A stretch of DNA of 64,000 bases from VRUE01 sp963728045 (GTDB taxonomy: Bacteria > Actinomycetota > Thermoleophilia > Solirubrobacterales > 70-9). The stretch spans positions 372,001-436,000 of the forward strand of contig CAVSIE010000004.1 of assembly GCA_963728045.1 (NCBI GenBank), written 5' to 3'. A program made the position numbers and the translations under genes. Numbering within the stretch: the first letter of the stretch is position 1; each line of letters starts with the position of its first letter. This document shows positions 42,692-51,428 of this stretch, piece by piece. The notes beneath the pieces were generated by a model. The model was given only the letters and a program-made list of their open reading frames with translations. It made no database searches and was not told where the DNA came from.

Positions 42692-43435
42692 TCATACCCC
42701 CAGCAGGAGGCTCAGCGTCAACATCAGGATGCCGCCGACCAAAATGCCGGCACTCGGCCCGATGCGGTCCGTCGATCTCGCATAAGCCTTCGGCAGCATC
42801 TCGATGACTATCAACGAGAGCATCGCCCCGGCAGCGAATGCAAAAGAGAAGGGGAGCAACCCCTGGATCTGCTCGACGAGGAGGAACGCGAGCAACGCAC
42901 CGACCGGCTGCGGGGCGCTGGTGGCAACCGCTGCCCAGAACTGACGGGTGCGGCTGAATCCGGCAACGGCCATCGGGATCGCGACGCTGGTTCCCTCGGG
43001 AATGTTCTGGATCGCGATTGCGAGGATCACGAAGAGGCCCAGTCCGGCGCGGTCCGAGGCGAACGCCGTGCCGATGGCGAAGCCCTCGGGAAGGCTATGG
43101 ACGAAGAGGACGAGAAAGACCAACGCCGAGGTGCGTGCGCCCTGGCCCGTGCGACCCATGAAGGTCGCGCGGGAGTTGAGCCGGCGACGGACAACGGCCA
43201 GCAACCCCGCCCCCATCGCCAGCCCGACGAGGACAGCCAGAAGCGATCCTTCTTCGGTGGCGGGGATGAACAGCCCGGCGATCGAAGCGACCCCCATCAC
43301 GCCCGCGGCAACGCCGAGAAGGAGCGGGGTCAGCTGCCCTGCACGTTGACCGAGGAAGAAAACCGGAATTGCGCCAAGCCCGGTGGCAAGCGCGGTGCCA
43401 CTCGCCGCCAGCAGCAAGACGATCACGTCGGGCAT
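42692..43435 (-). CDS. ZIP-family metal transporter
   Basis: 247 residues with about eight transmembrane helices. ZIP signatures are in helices 4 and 5: LFVHSLPEGFAIGTAFASD (HSxPEG) and AIAIQNIPEGTSVAIPMAVAG, carrying the binuclear metal site residues His, Pro, Glu and Asn. Probably zinc or iron uptake (ZupT-like). It converges on the permease gene. The 267 bp downstream to the nuclease-like gene (43436-43702) hold no visible gene. Confidence 0.9.
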   Translation of the reverse strand: MPDVIVLLLAASGTALATGLGAIPVFFLGQRAGQLTPLLLGVAAGVMGVASIAGLFIPATEEGSLLAVLVGLAMGAGLLAVVRRRLNSRATFMGRTGQGARTSALVFLVLFVHSLPEGFAIGTAFASDRAGLGLFVILAIAIQNIPEGTSVAIPMAVAGFSRTRQFWAAVATSAPQPVGALLAFLLVEQIQGLLPFSFAFAAGAMLSLIVIEMLPKAYARSTDRIGPSAGILVGGILMLTLSLLLGV

Positions 43436-43702
43436 GCCGGAAAGCTATTGCGAGCTGCCGCGTCGAGTGCTTCGCTACAGCTACCCCTTACTTATCAGCC
43501 TTGAGAAACCCGGCTAGGCCCGGCACGCAATGCGCGCCGGACCGACACTCACCTCGAGACCCTCTAGAGGGTGCCGGGAGTTGCCTCTTGGCCTGACGGC
43601 CGTATCGCCGGTCTGCATCGACCTCCAGCCACACTGCCGTCCAGGCTTTAGTCAATTTACCTCACCGCTCAAGGATCGCCAAACTGATCTACTACACCCA
43701 TC

Positions 43703-44472
43703 GTGAGCCCTGACGGGGTCTTCGACGAACTGATGGACCACGCCGAGGAGGAGCTCTGGCTGAGCTTCAAGCGGGCTAGAGCTAAGGAGCACAAGCTCTC
43801 CCGAGGAGAATCGCGCGAGGAGGGCATCGTCAGATTCCTGCAATCGCGGCTCCCGAGCCGGTTCCGGGTTACCAGCGGTGAAGCCGTTGACGCCGACGGC
43901 CGCCGCACCGGACAGCTCGACATTGTCATCTACGACTGCAACCGCACGGTCCCTCTACTGACCGAGAAATCGGGTGACGTCTTGCCAGCCGAGAGTCTGC
44001 TTGCGGTGGTAGAGGTCAAGTCCACTCTGACCCAGAACGAGCTAGACAAGTGCGCGAGGGCCGCCAGGGCAATCACGCAGCTAAGGCCGGGCGGAGAGAA
44101 GTTTTCAACTCCGCGACAAAAGGAAGGGACGCCTCCGACGGGAAGCCCCGTTGCCAATACTCGGTGATCGCCTACAACACCGACCTCGCAAGCGAGGAAT
44201 GGTGTGAGAAAGAGTGGAAGCGTCTGCGCAAGGCGACTAAATCGGCAGGCATCAGCCGCCGCAATATCGACCGCGTGATCGTTTTCAACCGCGGCATGCT
44301 CGTTCCGCCCTCGAAGACCGGCAGGGCGAGCAACGACGAGAAGGGGATGCTCCGCCAGTGGTTCCTGCACCTCACCAACTTTGTTATTCGCGAGGCCGAT
44401 CGTCGTGGCGGCTTCGATTTCCAGGACTACGGACGCCGAAAACGGGAACCGAACTGGAAAAGGCTCGACTAA
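43703..44472 (+). pseudogene. DUF6602-like PD-(D/E)XK nuclease-type protein with a frame break
   Basis: First frame (43703 to about 44120): an N-terminal helical segment, then GQLDIVIYDCNRTVPLL and LLAVVEVKSTLTQNEL, the D...ExK core of a PD-(D/E)XK nuclease fold. The reading then shifts (-1 or +2) within about 44090-44150 and continues with CQYSVIAYNTDLASEEWCEKEW and a conserved-looking C-terminus to 44472. Corrected, the protein is about 255 residues. Such proteins occur in defence contexts; here it converges with 10 bp spacing on a PHP-SMC ATPase gene. As given it is interrupted. Confidence 0.6.
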
Positions 44473-44481
44473 GAGCTACCT

Positions 44482-47277
44482 CTAGAACCCGTACTTCTCC
44501 TTGCGTAGTCGGAAGGCTTTTTCGCCACCCTCCATCACCTGGGTGATCTCTTTGCGTACCTTCGGGACGTCGATCGCCCCCTGTAGCTTGATCGTGCCAC
44601 CCGAGTGATCCCCAGCTTTGCGGTAGTGACAGCAGATCACCAACTCGGCATCGCCGTTGACAACGAGATTGGCGTTATGGCTGGAAAAGATCAGCTGCCG
44701 CCGATGCTTGGCTTCCCAGATCTGGTCAACGACGTCGAGGATCACTTGGCTGTCGAGATCGTCCTCGGGCTGATCGATGATCAGCGGTGGCCCGGGCTGG
44801 TCGAGCAGAACCTGCAACAGCGCCGTAGCTTGCTGGCCCGCCGAAGCGTCCGCGAACTCGATGTAGTCGCCCTCTTTGCGCCGGTATTGGAATAGCGGCT
44901 GGTCGTTGAGGGGTAGCAGCGAGAGCTCGAGCACCTTCTCCGCAGCAAGCTTCTTGACAATCTTGGCCATGTCCGCCTCGCTGAAGGCCACCAGGGCGCT
45001 CTGCAGTGGGGGGAGATCGCTAGCCTCGGCGCTCCGTAGCACCCTATCTTCGAGCTCTTCCATTGCGCCAAGCCAGGCCGCAAGCGGATCCTCGGCCTCG
45101 GAGACTTTGCCGAGGAACTTCCGCACCTTCGCCGTATGCACACCCGACCCAGAGATCGCCGCCTTGAAAGGGTCGAGGAGACGCTCGGCCCCTGCACTGC
45201 GACGAACACTGGCCCGAATCAAGCCTCCGGAGAGCTCGGTCAGTCGCTCACACTGCTTCTCCATCACCGCCGATCGCTCGTTTTGGACCTCGCACCAGCT
45301 ACTGCGCAGTTCGGCATGAACCATCGCTGGCTCACCGAGCGTCGCCAACTCGGCGCGTGCCTCGGCGATCGTGTCCCGCACAGCCTGCTGGCGGCGCTCA
45401 AGCTCCTCCAACTCCTCCAGCTTCGAGGCGTGGACGCTAGAGCGCTCGGTCGCGGCGGCGTAGCGTTTGTTGAAGGCTTTCAGCGCTTTAGCCCACGCAG
45501 CGTTCGCGGTCAGCAGGTCGCTACCTTTTCGCTGAGCTTGGTCGAGCGCCGTTCCGGCCGAGTCAGCGCCGTCTTGAGCACCCTCAAGAGCGGCACTCGC
45601 CGCAGCCTCAATAGCAGTAAGCAGACCGGCCTCGGGCAGATCGTTGTCGATCGAGTTCAGTTCCCCGCGGATCCGGGTTAGGCGCGCTCGGAGCGCCTCC
45701 ACCTCCTCGACGGCCTGCTCTACCGAACGAATCCAGCCCGAAGCCAGATTGTTGGCCTCCTCATAGCCTGGACGCTGAGCGAGGCACTCGCGATCCTCAT
45801 CCGTCAGTCCGGTAAGGCCCTCGCGCATGTTTTTTGCCTGCTGAGTGAGCGAGGCGAGGGAGAGGTCTTCTTGGGAAATCGTTTTTTCAAGCGCGCGCTG
45901 GCGCTGCAGATGAGCATAGTTCTCGCGAGCCTGGGCGGCAATCTCGTCCGCCTTCGTTGCGGTCTCACCGAGTTGCTCGCGGATGGGGGCCGTAACGAAG
46001 CGGGTCAGCTCGTCGAGACGAATGCCGACGCTTGAGAGCTGGCGCTGACTGTAGGCCTCGATCGGCAACAGAGCGCGGATCTCCTCCGGGGTGGCGTCCT
46101 TCAGTTCGCGATCGCCAATCTTCAGCTGAACCCTGCCGGTATCGGCGTAGCGGCGGACCATGTGAGAGATGCCATTGAGAACGAAGTCCACCTCTACGTT
46201 GGCTCCGAAGGGCTCCAGGGTCTGCTTAATCAAACGTGCGCGCCGGGCAGAGTGGTTGGGGATGTCATCGTCGTCCTCAAGCTCAGGAGGTTGGTCACAA
46301 AGAGCCCAGCGCAGGTACTCGAGGCAGGTCGACTTGCCGGTTCCCCGCCCCCCAATCAGTGCGTTGTATTGCGGGTTGAGCGCCAACCCGATCGGCCCGA
46401 GAAATTGCGAGTTGGAGACGCGCAGCTCAGTGATCACGATCCCCGGCAACTGCGGCTCGGTATGGGAAATGCGCGACTCCTGCGCGAGGCATGCCTGGCG
46501 CAACGCCTCGGCCGTCGGCTCGGCCCACTTGATCCAAGTTGACGGGATACCAAGCGATTTGAAGTCAGCCCTGCGCGAGTCTGAGGTCTGAAACACCGCG
46601 ATCCGCTTGTTGCCCCACTCCTTGCTCTCGCCGGCGAGAATCGCGGTGATGCCATTGCCCTGATCCTCGATCGCTCCGTCGACGTAACCCCCAACACACG
46701 GCATCTCTTTGTAGCGAGATTGCATTTTCTTGCGGATTAGAGTGCCGAGCCCGCCGTCAGTGACATTGGGTAGCAGCGCGTAGCGGCCCCTCAACCAGCC
46801 GTTCTTGTCGAGATGTTCGCGGAGCTCTCCGAGATTGTCGAAGTCGAGCTCTTTCGGCTCTGCGTGCTTCTTCGCCTTTGGATCGTCCACCTCGATGCGG
46901 AGCTGCTCGAGCACAGACGACAATCGGTCGGCTGGAAAGTCCGCATCGAGCACCAAGAGGGCCTGACAGGGAACAGCAAGGCTTAGCTCAAGCCCAGGGA
47001 AGACGGTTAGCCGCTCCGCCTCTGGCAGCGGCCTGCCAGCCTCGTCGGTCTCCGTTGCTGCCGCATCGCGAATGTAGTCGACGAAGACGAAGTCGTGATG
47101 ATCGGTAATCGCCACCGCGTGCAGGTCCTTAGCTCGACACGCGGCAACGAAATCGCGACCGTATTGCTCTCGATCGGAGCTCTCGACAGGGCGTTTCCCT
47201 TTCCAGGCCGGATCGCGGGGCGTGTGAACCTGGAGGTCGGTCCGGCGGTAATGCGCTCCTTGATCGATTTCGGTCAT
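44482..47277 (-). CDS. TrlF-like PHP-SMC ATPase (putative DNA-processing/defence protein)
   Basis: 931 residues. An N-terminal PHP phosphoesterase-like domain (about 1-270) has TDLQVHTPRD, VAITDHHDF and FPGLELSL as metal motifs. An SMC/RecN-like ATPase head starts at about 285 with Walker A IGGRGTGKSTCLEYLRWAL. A long coiled coil (about 440-720) follows, then signature ASAGQQATALLQVLL, Walker B LIIDQPEDDLDSQ and FSSHNANL near the C-terminus. This is the domain order of the TrlF family, often found in defence islands. The expected activity is nucleotide-driven DNA binding with hydrolysis by the PHP part. All motifs look intact. Confidence 0.85.
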   Translation of the reverse strand: MTEIDQGAHYRRTDLQVHTPRDPAWKGKRPVESSDREQYGRDFVAACRAKDLHAVAITDHHDFVFVDYIRDAAATETDEAGRPLPEAERLTVFPGLELSLAVPCQALLVLDADFPADRLSSVLEQLRIEVDDPKAKKHAEPKELDFDNLGELREHLDKNGWLRGRYALLPNVTDGGLGTLIRKKMQSRYKEMPCVGGYVDGAIEDQGNGITAILAGESKEWGNKRIAVFQTSDSRRADFKSLGIPSTWIKWAEPTAEALRQACLAQESRISHTEPQLPGIVITELRVSNSQFLGPIGLALNPQYNALIGGRGTGKSTCLEYLRWALCDQPPELEDDDDIPNHSARRARLIKQTLEPFGANVEVDFVLNGISHMVRRYADTGRVQLKIGDRELKDATPEEIRALLPIEAYSQRQLSSVGIRLDELTRFVTAPIREQLGETATKADEIAAQARENYAHLQRQRALEKTISQEDLSLASLTQQAKNMREGLTGLTDEDRECLAQRPGYEEANNLASGWIRSVEQAVEEVEALRARLTRIRGELNSIDNDLPEAGLLTAIEAAASAALEGAQDGADSAGTALDQAQRKGSDLLTANAAWAKALKAFNKRYAAATERSSVHASKLEELEELERRQQAVRDTIAEARAELATLGEPAMVHAELRSSWCEVQNERSAVMEKQCERLTELSGGLIRASVRRSAGAERLLDPFKAAISGSGVHTAKVRKFLGKVSEAEDPLAAWLGAMEELEDRVLRSAEASDLPPLQSALVAFSEADMAKIVKKLAAEKVLELSLLPLNDQPLFQYRRKEGDYIEFADASAGQQATALLQVLLDQPGPPLIIDQPEDDLDSQVILDVVDQIWEAKHRRQLIFSSHNANLVVNGDAELVICCHYRKAGDHSGGTIKLQGAIDVPKVRKEITQVMEGGEKAFRLRKEKYGF

Positions 47278-47427
47278 TTCACTGGCTGGAAGGAGAAAGG
47301 GGCGGGAAGCGTCATCTGGTACGCCAATGGCCGCAAAAGGGAAAGCGGCAGGCGGCCGAACAGCTTACTTCGAGACGCTCTCGAATCAGCAACACCCCTT
47401 CCGGCCGCTCAATCGACTGAAAGCAAT

Positions 47428-49242
47428 TCAGCGAAGGTGTTGCTCATCGAGGGCTACTCGACTACGTCGTCGCCGGGCCGCCCTCTCGACTGCGCTCCGG
47501 GGGGAGCGGCGATACGGCAGATCCTCCCCCGCGTCCCGAAGTTCGCGTACATATGGACCAACAGCCTTTCTGGATAGGTCCAACGCTTCGGCTATCTCCA
47601 CTTCGGGACGCCCTTCCCGCCAGAGTCGCTTGAGCAACTGGTCGCGCTCCGCCTTGGTCGGACGCTCGCCTGGCAGGAATTCCGGCGGCGCCAAGGGTCG
47701 GAAATGCCAATTGGCGACTCCGGCAAGCATCTGCTCGAAGCCGACTCCGAGCGCGCTGGCGAGGCGGACTACAGTGAAGATCCTGAAGTTCCGGTTCCCT
47801 CGCTCGAAGTCCACGAGGTCACCACGACTCATGGATGCCCGGTCGGCCAGCGCTTGCTGGGAAAGGTCTACCTGCAGCCGAGCTTGCCTTGCGTTGGCTC
47901 CAAGCTGATCAATCGCCGTGTGAGGCTCGGGCGGGGAGTCCTCCACCCAGAAGGCATGCGATGCCGGATCCCAGATCACGCCGGCCGTAAGGAGGCCGCA
48001 TCGCACGTTGAGGCTTCCGGCGAGTTTGAGAATAAGAGCGAGCTGCGGAATCTTCGACCTCCCCCGCTCGATTCGCGAGAGATGGCTGAAGTGCGTCTCC
48101 GTGGCCTCGGCGAGCTGTCGAAGCGTCAACCCAGACTCGGCGCGGCGAAACCTGACGTTGACCCCGATCCTGCCGGCTATGTCCTCGCTGGAGGCTTCGT
48201 TAATCCTCGGCATGGCGACGTCACGCTGAGGCTCTTCGTGTCGGATCGAGGCGGGCTCAGGGCACGTTGGACGCCTCTGACGGGCACGGGCGTGAACGCC
48301 TCTCGTGGGTGGGCGACGATAGCCAAGGGGCTCACCGCGCTCACGCAACCGATGCACCGTCGCCGAGATCGTTCCGGGTGACGTGCCCAGCGTCTCGGCG
48401 ATGTCACGAGTCGTCTTGCCCTCGTTCCAAAGGCGCCGGATGGCAATGTCGAGGCTGCATCCGGCCCGTCGCGCCCGGCCCGACGTGCCGGGCTGTGGGC
48501 CGGCACTCCAGACAATGCCGCCGAGCAGGAAGTCCGGCGGCACTTCAAGCGAGCGAGCCAGCTCGAGGAGGATCGCGACCGACGTCTCCCGGATGCCCCT
48601 CTCGATCAACGAAAGGCCGTTCTTGCCGAGGCCAGCCTTTCGCGCCAGCTCCGCCTGGGTTAGATGGCGGCGTTCGCGAGCATCGCGGACGTTTGCCCCG
48701 AAGATCGCAGCCGCCTCTTCGCGATCTTCAGCAGCCTGCGGCGATGGGGGCTCGAAGGCCGGCACGTTGCCGGGTAGAACCTGGAAGAACCCGGATAGCC
48801 GTTCCACTGGTCGGCGCTGCTCAAAACCACGGACTATCTGGCCGGGGGTCCAGTGGATGCGGTCGGTCAGCTGCTCGATCGAGGCGCCCAGCGAGCAGGT
48901 GAGCCTCAAAGCGGTCGTCAGGCGCAAGTTGTTGGCAGCGTCGCCTTCCAGATGGGCAAGGTGCTGAGTCCCGACCCGGCTCTCAAGCGCGCCCCGTTCA
49001 AGGCCGGCGCCGACACGGAGCTGACGGAGATTGACCGAGAGTCGATCTACATACGCGCTGCCAGGGCCGATTTCGGGAATGCAGTCCTCGCACCTCGCGG
49101 GAGCGTCCCCGTCCGGTTCGACATCAAGTAGCTCGCGACCGCACTTGACGCAACGAGGCAGCCCGGGATCGGCGTCCTCCTCCGTATCTGCACTATCCGA
49201 GTCGGGCTGCTCCTTCGTCGCAAGGCTCCGGGGAGGCGCCAT
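47428..49242 (-). CDS. Multi-HTH DNA-binding protein: zinc ribbon plus six helix-turn-helix domains
   Basis: 604 residues from ATG at 49242. Visible order: zinc ribbon (C31, C34, C51, C54); XRE-like HTH 1 (about 66-135); XRE HTH 2 (181-245, AELARKAGLGKNGLSLIERG); a resolvase/sigma-4-like HTH (263-312, TTRDIAETLGTSPGTISATV); XRE 3 (357-427, LRQLAEATETHFSHLSRIER); XRE 4 (444-512, SQQALADRASMSRGDLVDFE); and a second resolvase-like HTH (528-580, EVEIAEALDLSRKAVGPYV). The XRE-XRE-HTH unit is duplicated; both units end in PLGYRRPP- or LPYRRSPR-like sequence. No enzyme domain. It is the last gene of the right-end operon; the role is probably as a regulator or nucleoid-like binder of the island. Confidence 0.8.
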   Translation of the reverse strand: MAPPRSLATKEQPDSDSADTEEDADPGLPRCVKCGRELLDVEPDGDAPARCEDCIPEIGPGSAYVDRLSVNLRQLRVGAGLERGALESRVGTQHLAHLEGDAANNLRLTTALRLTCSLGASIEQLTDRIHWTPGQIVRGFEQRRPVERLSGFFQVLPGNVPAFEPPSPQAAEDREEAAAIFGANVRDARERRHLTQAELARKAGLGKNGLSLIERGIRETSVAILLELARSLEVPPDFLLGGIVWSAGPQPGTSGRARRAGCSLDIAIRRLWNEGKTTRDIAETLGTSPGTISATVHRLRERGEPLGYRRPPTRGVHARARQRRPTCPEPASIRHEEPQRDVAMPRINEASSEDIAGRIGVNVRFRRAESGLTLRQLAEATETHFSHLSRIERGRSKIPQLALILKLAGSLNVRCGLLTAGVIWDPASHAFWVEDSPPEPHTAIDQLGANARQARLQVDLSQQALADRASMSRGDLVDFERGNRNFRIFTVVRLASALGVGFEQMLAGVANWHFRPLAPPEFLPGERPTKAERDQLLKRLWREGRPEVEIAEALDLSRKAVGPYVRELRDAGEDLPYRRSPRSAVERAARRRRSRVALDEQHLR

Positions 49243-49618
49243 TTGTGGCTCTTCGAGGGCCGAGGCAGGTAGAAGGGGACCCCGCTCGCGCGGGGTCCTC
49301 CTCACCTCCCTGTGGCCTGCGCCTCGGCCCTCGAACAGCCACCAAAGCGGCCGACTGCAACCCGGAGCCACCCCCGTCGCTCTCGAAACGATCGACGCCC
49401 TCGAGGAGGCGACTCGCCGAGATGTCCAGGGCGTGGGCGACCCTGACGATGGTCGTGAGGCGCGGCTCCCGACCGGCATGCTCCAAGTGGCTGATCTCGG
49501 TTCGATGCAGCCCCGCGCGGTCGCCGAGCACCTCCATCGAGATGCCGGCGTCCCGCCGGATGCGCCTCAGCTCCTCACCGAAGCGCACGACGTGCTCGTG
49601 GCGCTCAATCGCGTCCAC
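49193..49618 (-). CDS. XRE-family transcriptional regulator
   Basis: About 141 residues. An N-terminal XRE HTH (about 10-72) reads FGEELRRIRRDAGISMEVLG then DRAGLHRTEISHLEHAGREP, a well-formed example. The C-terminal half is low-complexity, Arg/Gly/Pro-rich and may be disordered. GTG at 49618 is chosen because GGAGGG lies five bases before it. The end overlaps the start of the multi-HTH gene by 50 bp, and a 9-bp hairpin (49277-49298) lies inside this tail just upstream of that gene's start. Confidence 0.75.
   Translation of the reverse strand: MDAIERHEHVVRFGEELRRIRRDAGISMEVLGDRAGLHRTEISHLEHAGREPRLTTIVRVAHALDISASRLLEGVDRFESDGGGSGLQSAALVAVRGPRRRPQGGEEDPARAGSPSTCLGPRRATNGASPEPCDEGAARLG
49277..49298 (-). 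other. Hairpin upstream of the multi-HTH gene start
   Basis: Perfect 9-bp stem GGACCCCGC / GCGGGGTCC with a 4-base loop, located 35-56 bp before the ATG of the multi-HTH gene and inside the tail of the XRE gene. No T-run. It could attenuate transcription or influence translation of the overlapping gene. Confidence 0.4.
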
Positions 49619-49654
49619 GCCGACCCTCCGCACCGCCTACGACGAACAGTCGAC

Positions 49655-49945
49655 TCATCGCTTCCCCTTGACCCCGACCAGCTCGTATTCGCGCGGCTTG
49701 GGCTTGACCAGCCGCACCTTTTTCTGCCCCTCCAGACGACCGAGGCAGTTAGCCACGGCGCCCGAGGAGCGCTCGATCCCCCTGGCGATCGCGCTCGGGG
49801 TATGCGGCGCGTCCTCCTTGTGCTTGCGCATGTAGGCGAGGACCAGCTTGTCCAGCTCGCCGGGACCGAGACGGCCTTTCTTTCCCGCCGACGACGCTTT
49901 GGTCGACTTGCCGGCGCCTTTCTTTTTTTGCTGTTTCGCGCTCAT
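49655..49945 (-). CDS. Small winged-helix protein with basic N-terminal tail
   Basis: 96 residues. A Lys/Ser/Gly-rich N-terminus (1-27, KQQKKKGAGKSTKASSAGKK) is followed by a compact wHTH: LGPGELDKLVLAYMRKHKED, then TPSAIARGIERSSGAVANCL and a wing QKKVRLVKPKPREYELVG. Similar small wHTH proteins occur in actinobacterial plasmids and integrative elements, with DNA-binding roles. The ATG overlaps the stop of the 358-residue gene (ATGA), which fixes the start. Confidence 0.75.
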   Translation of the reverse strand: MSAKQQKKKGAGKSTKASSAGKKGRLGPGELDKLVLAYMRKHKEDAPHTPSAIARGIERSSGAVANCLGRLEGQKKVRLVKPKPREYELVGVKGKR

Positions 49946-51018
49946 GCGTTGCCTCCTTGCTCTTTGCCAGGCTGGGTGTCCCAGGCCGCAACATTCCGCC
50001 GCCCCGGCCTTGGGCCGGGGTTTTCGTCCACATCCGGAGCCTCGTCGTCGGGCTCGACCCACTCGTGCAGGCAGTGGATGGCCGACGCCAGGTGCCACGT
50101 CGACCAGCACAGCCGCTCGCTCAAGTCGAGCCAATCCTGGGACAGCGAGGGCCCATAACGGTTCAGAAGCTCATCGGCGACTTCGAGCGCCTCGGTCTGC
50201 TCGTGGCGGAACCCGTCGATCCGCACCGCTGCCTGTTCGCGGGCGTGCCGCCAGGCGCGGTGCTGAGGCGACTCGGGCAGCTCACCGATCTCGCCGGCCT
50301 CGCGCTCCTTGGCAAGCCGCTCTCGACCGACGGAGGTCAGGCTCCAGTACGGCTCGCCCCGCCGCTCGATGCTGGTCAACAGGCCAGCCTTCCGCAGCTC
50401 TTCGAGCCGGGGGAAGAACAGGCGATTCGTGGATGGCGCCCACTTGAATCCGAGGTGCCCCATGAGGGCGGAGGTCAAGACCTCCGCTTCCTGCTCATGC
50501 AGTTCGGCTCGCTCAAGGGCGGCCAGGACAAAGCCGTCCGTGACGGGGTAGTAGGCAGCCAGCTCGTGCCTCGCAGCATCCTCGGGCGAGACACCGCTGA
50601 TCGGCTCCGGGTCCGCGTCATCTTGGGCCGATGAGGCGAGCCTGCACAGCAGCTCCTCGCAGACTTCCCCCGCCTGCCGGAAGCGCCGCCAACGCTCATC
50701 GACGCTTTCCTTCGGCTCTCGCTCATGCCGGGGCGAGAGCGGTGCGCGGCGGGCATCGCGGCGAAGCCGCTTCAGGGTTTCGGCGAGCTTCTCGCGCGGC
50801 ATGGTCAGCCCCACCGACTCCTGATCGGCCTCGGAGGCCCAGCCGATGTCCTCCATCAGCCGCAGGTCATCAGCAAGGCGCTCGTAAAGCTCGGCGACCG
50901 AGATTCCTTCCACCTCGGCGAGCCCGGAGGGATTCTCGACCAGGATGAACAGGCGACGCGACAGCAGCCCATGCAGCGTGTCGCACTCCCGCAAATCGAT
51001 CGTGAGGGTCGTGGTCAT
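49942..51018 (-). CDS. Hypothetical island protein: duplicated LEDIGW-type domain plus winged helix
   Basis: 358 residues, no named family recognised. N-terminal region (about 1-95): TLTIDLRECDTLHGLLSRRL and LRLMEDIGWASEADQESVGL then LKRLRRDA, clearly related to the neighbouring 137-residue protein. Residues about 165-240 look like a winged helix (EVLTSALMGHLGFKWAPSTN, LRKAGLLTSIERRGEPYWSL). The C-terminal third is helical with several Trp and His. GTGA-type overlaps link it to both neighbours. Probably a regulatory or DNA-associated protein of the element. Confidence 0.6.
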   Translation of the reverse strand: MTTTLTIDLRECDTLHGLLSRRLFILVENPSGLAEVEGISVAELYERLADDLRLMEDIGWASEADQESVGLTMPREKLAETLKRLRRDARRAPLSPRHEREPKESVDERWRRFRQAGEVCEELLCRLASSAQDDADPEPISGVSPEDAARHELAAYYPVTDGFVLAALERAELHEQEAEVLTSALMGHLGFKWAPSTNRLFFPRLEELRKAGLLTSIERRGEPYWSLTSVGRERLAKEREAGEIGELPESPQHRAWRHAREQAAVRIDGFRHEQTEALEVADELLNRYGPSLSQDWLDLSERLCWSTWHLASAIHCLHEWVEPDDEAPDVDENPGPRPGRRNVAAWDTQPGKEQGGNA

Positions 51019-51428
51019 GCTGGGGGGCTCTCGACCTCATCGAGCCTGACCAATAGCTCCTCGCAGGCATCGAGGCCACGCAGGTAGCGCTCCTCGGTTG
51101 CCCGATCGTCCTCTCGGGCCTCGCGCTCGGTCCCTTTCCCATGAAGCACCTGCTCGGCTTCGTCATGGAGGCGTTTGAGCAGTTCCATCAGGTCGTGGAC
51201 CGGCGTCGTCAGCTCGAAGCTCTCGCGGCCCTCGTCCTCGCCCCAACCGATGTCCTCCAGCAGCGCGAAGTCTTCGCCGAACTCCAGACCGAGCCGTGCC
51301 GCCGTGGCGAAGTCCCTGTCTCGCTCCAGCGCGTCCCAAAGGTCGCCTACGGAGCCAAGGTGGTTGCGGACCAGCTCGTAGAGGCCGTCACGCTGCGGGC
51401 CGCTGATCGTGATCGTGGTGCCGGGCAT
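51015..51428 (-). CDS. Hypothetical protein, paralogous to the N-terminus of the next gene
   Basis: 137 residues from ATG at 51428, with GAGGAGGG a few bases upstream. TTITISGPQRDGLYELVRNH is followed by FALLEDIGWGEDEGRESFEL, TTPVHDLMELLKRLHDEAEQ and a helical C-terminus, EERYLRGLDACEELLVRL. The arrangement L-x-D-I-G-W-x3-E...ES...LT-x-P...LKRL-x2-DA also occurs in the 358-residue neighbour, which points to a local duplication. First gene of the five-gene right-end operon. Function unknown. Confidence 0.6.
   Translation of the reverse strand: MPGTTITISGPQRDGLYELVRNHLGSVGDLWDALERDRDFATAARLGLEFGEDFALLEDIGWGEDEGRESFELTTPVHDLMELLKRLHDEAEQVLHGKGTEREAREDDRATEERYLRGLDACEELLVRLDEVESPPA

Noticed and set aside
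43436..43702. Possible small gene or tRNA remnant between the ZIP and nuclease-like genes
   Set aside because: No cloverleaf, no T-arm sequence and no open frame with support.
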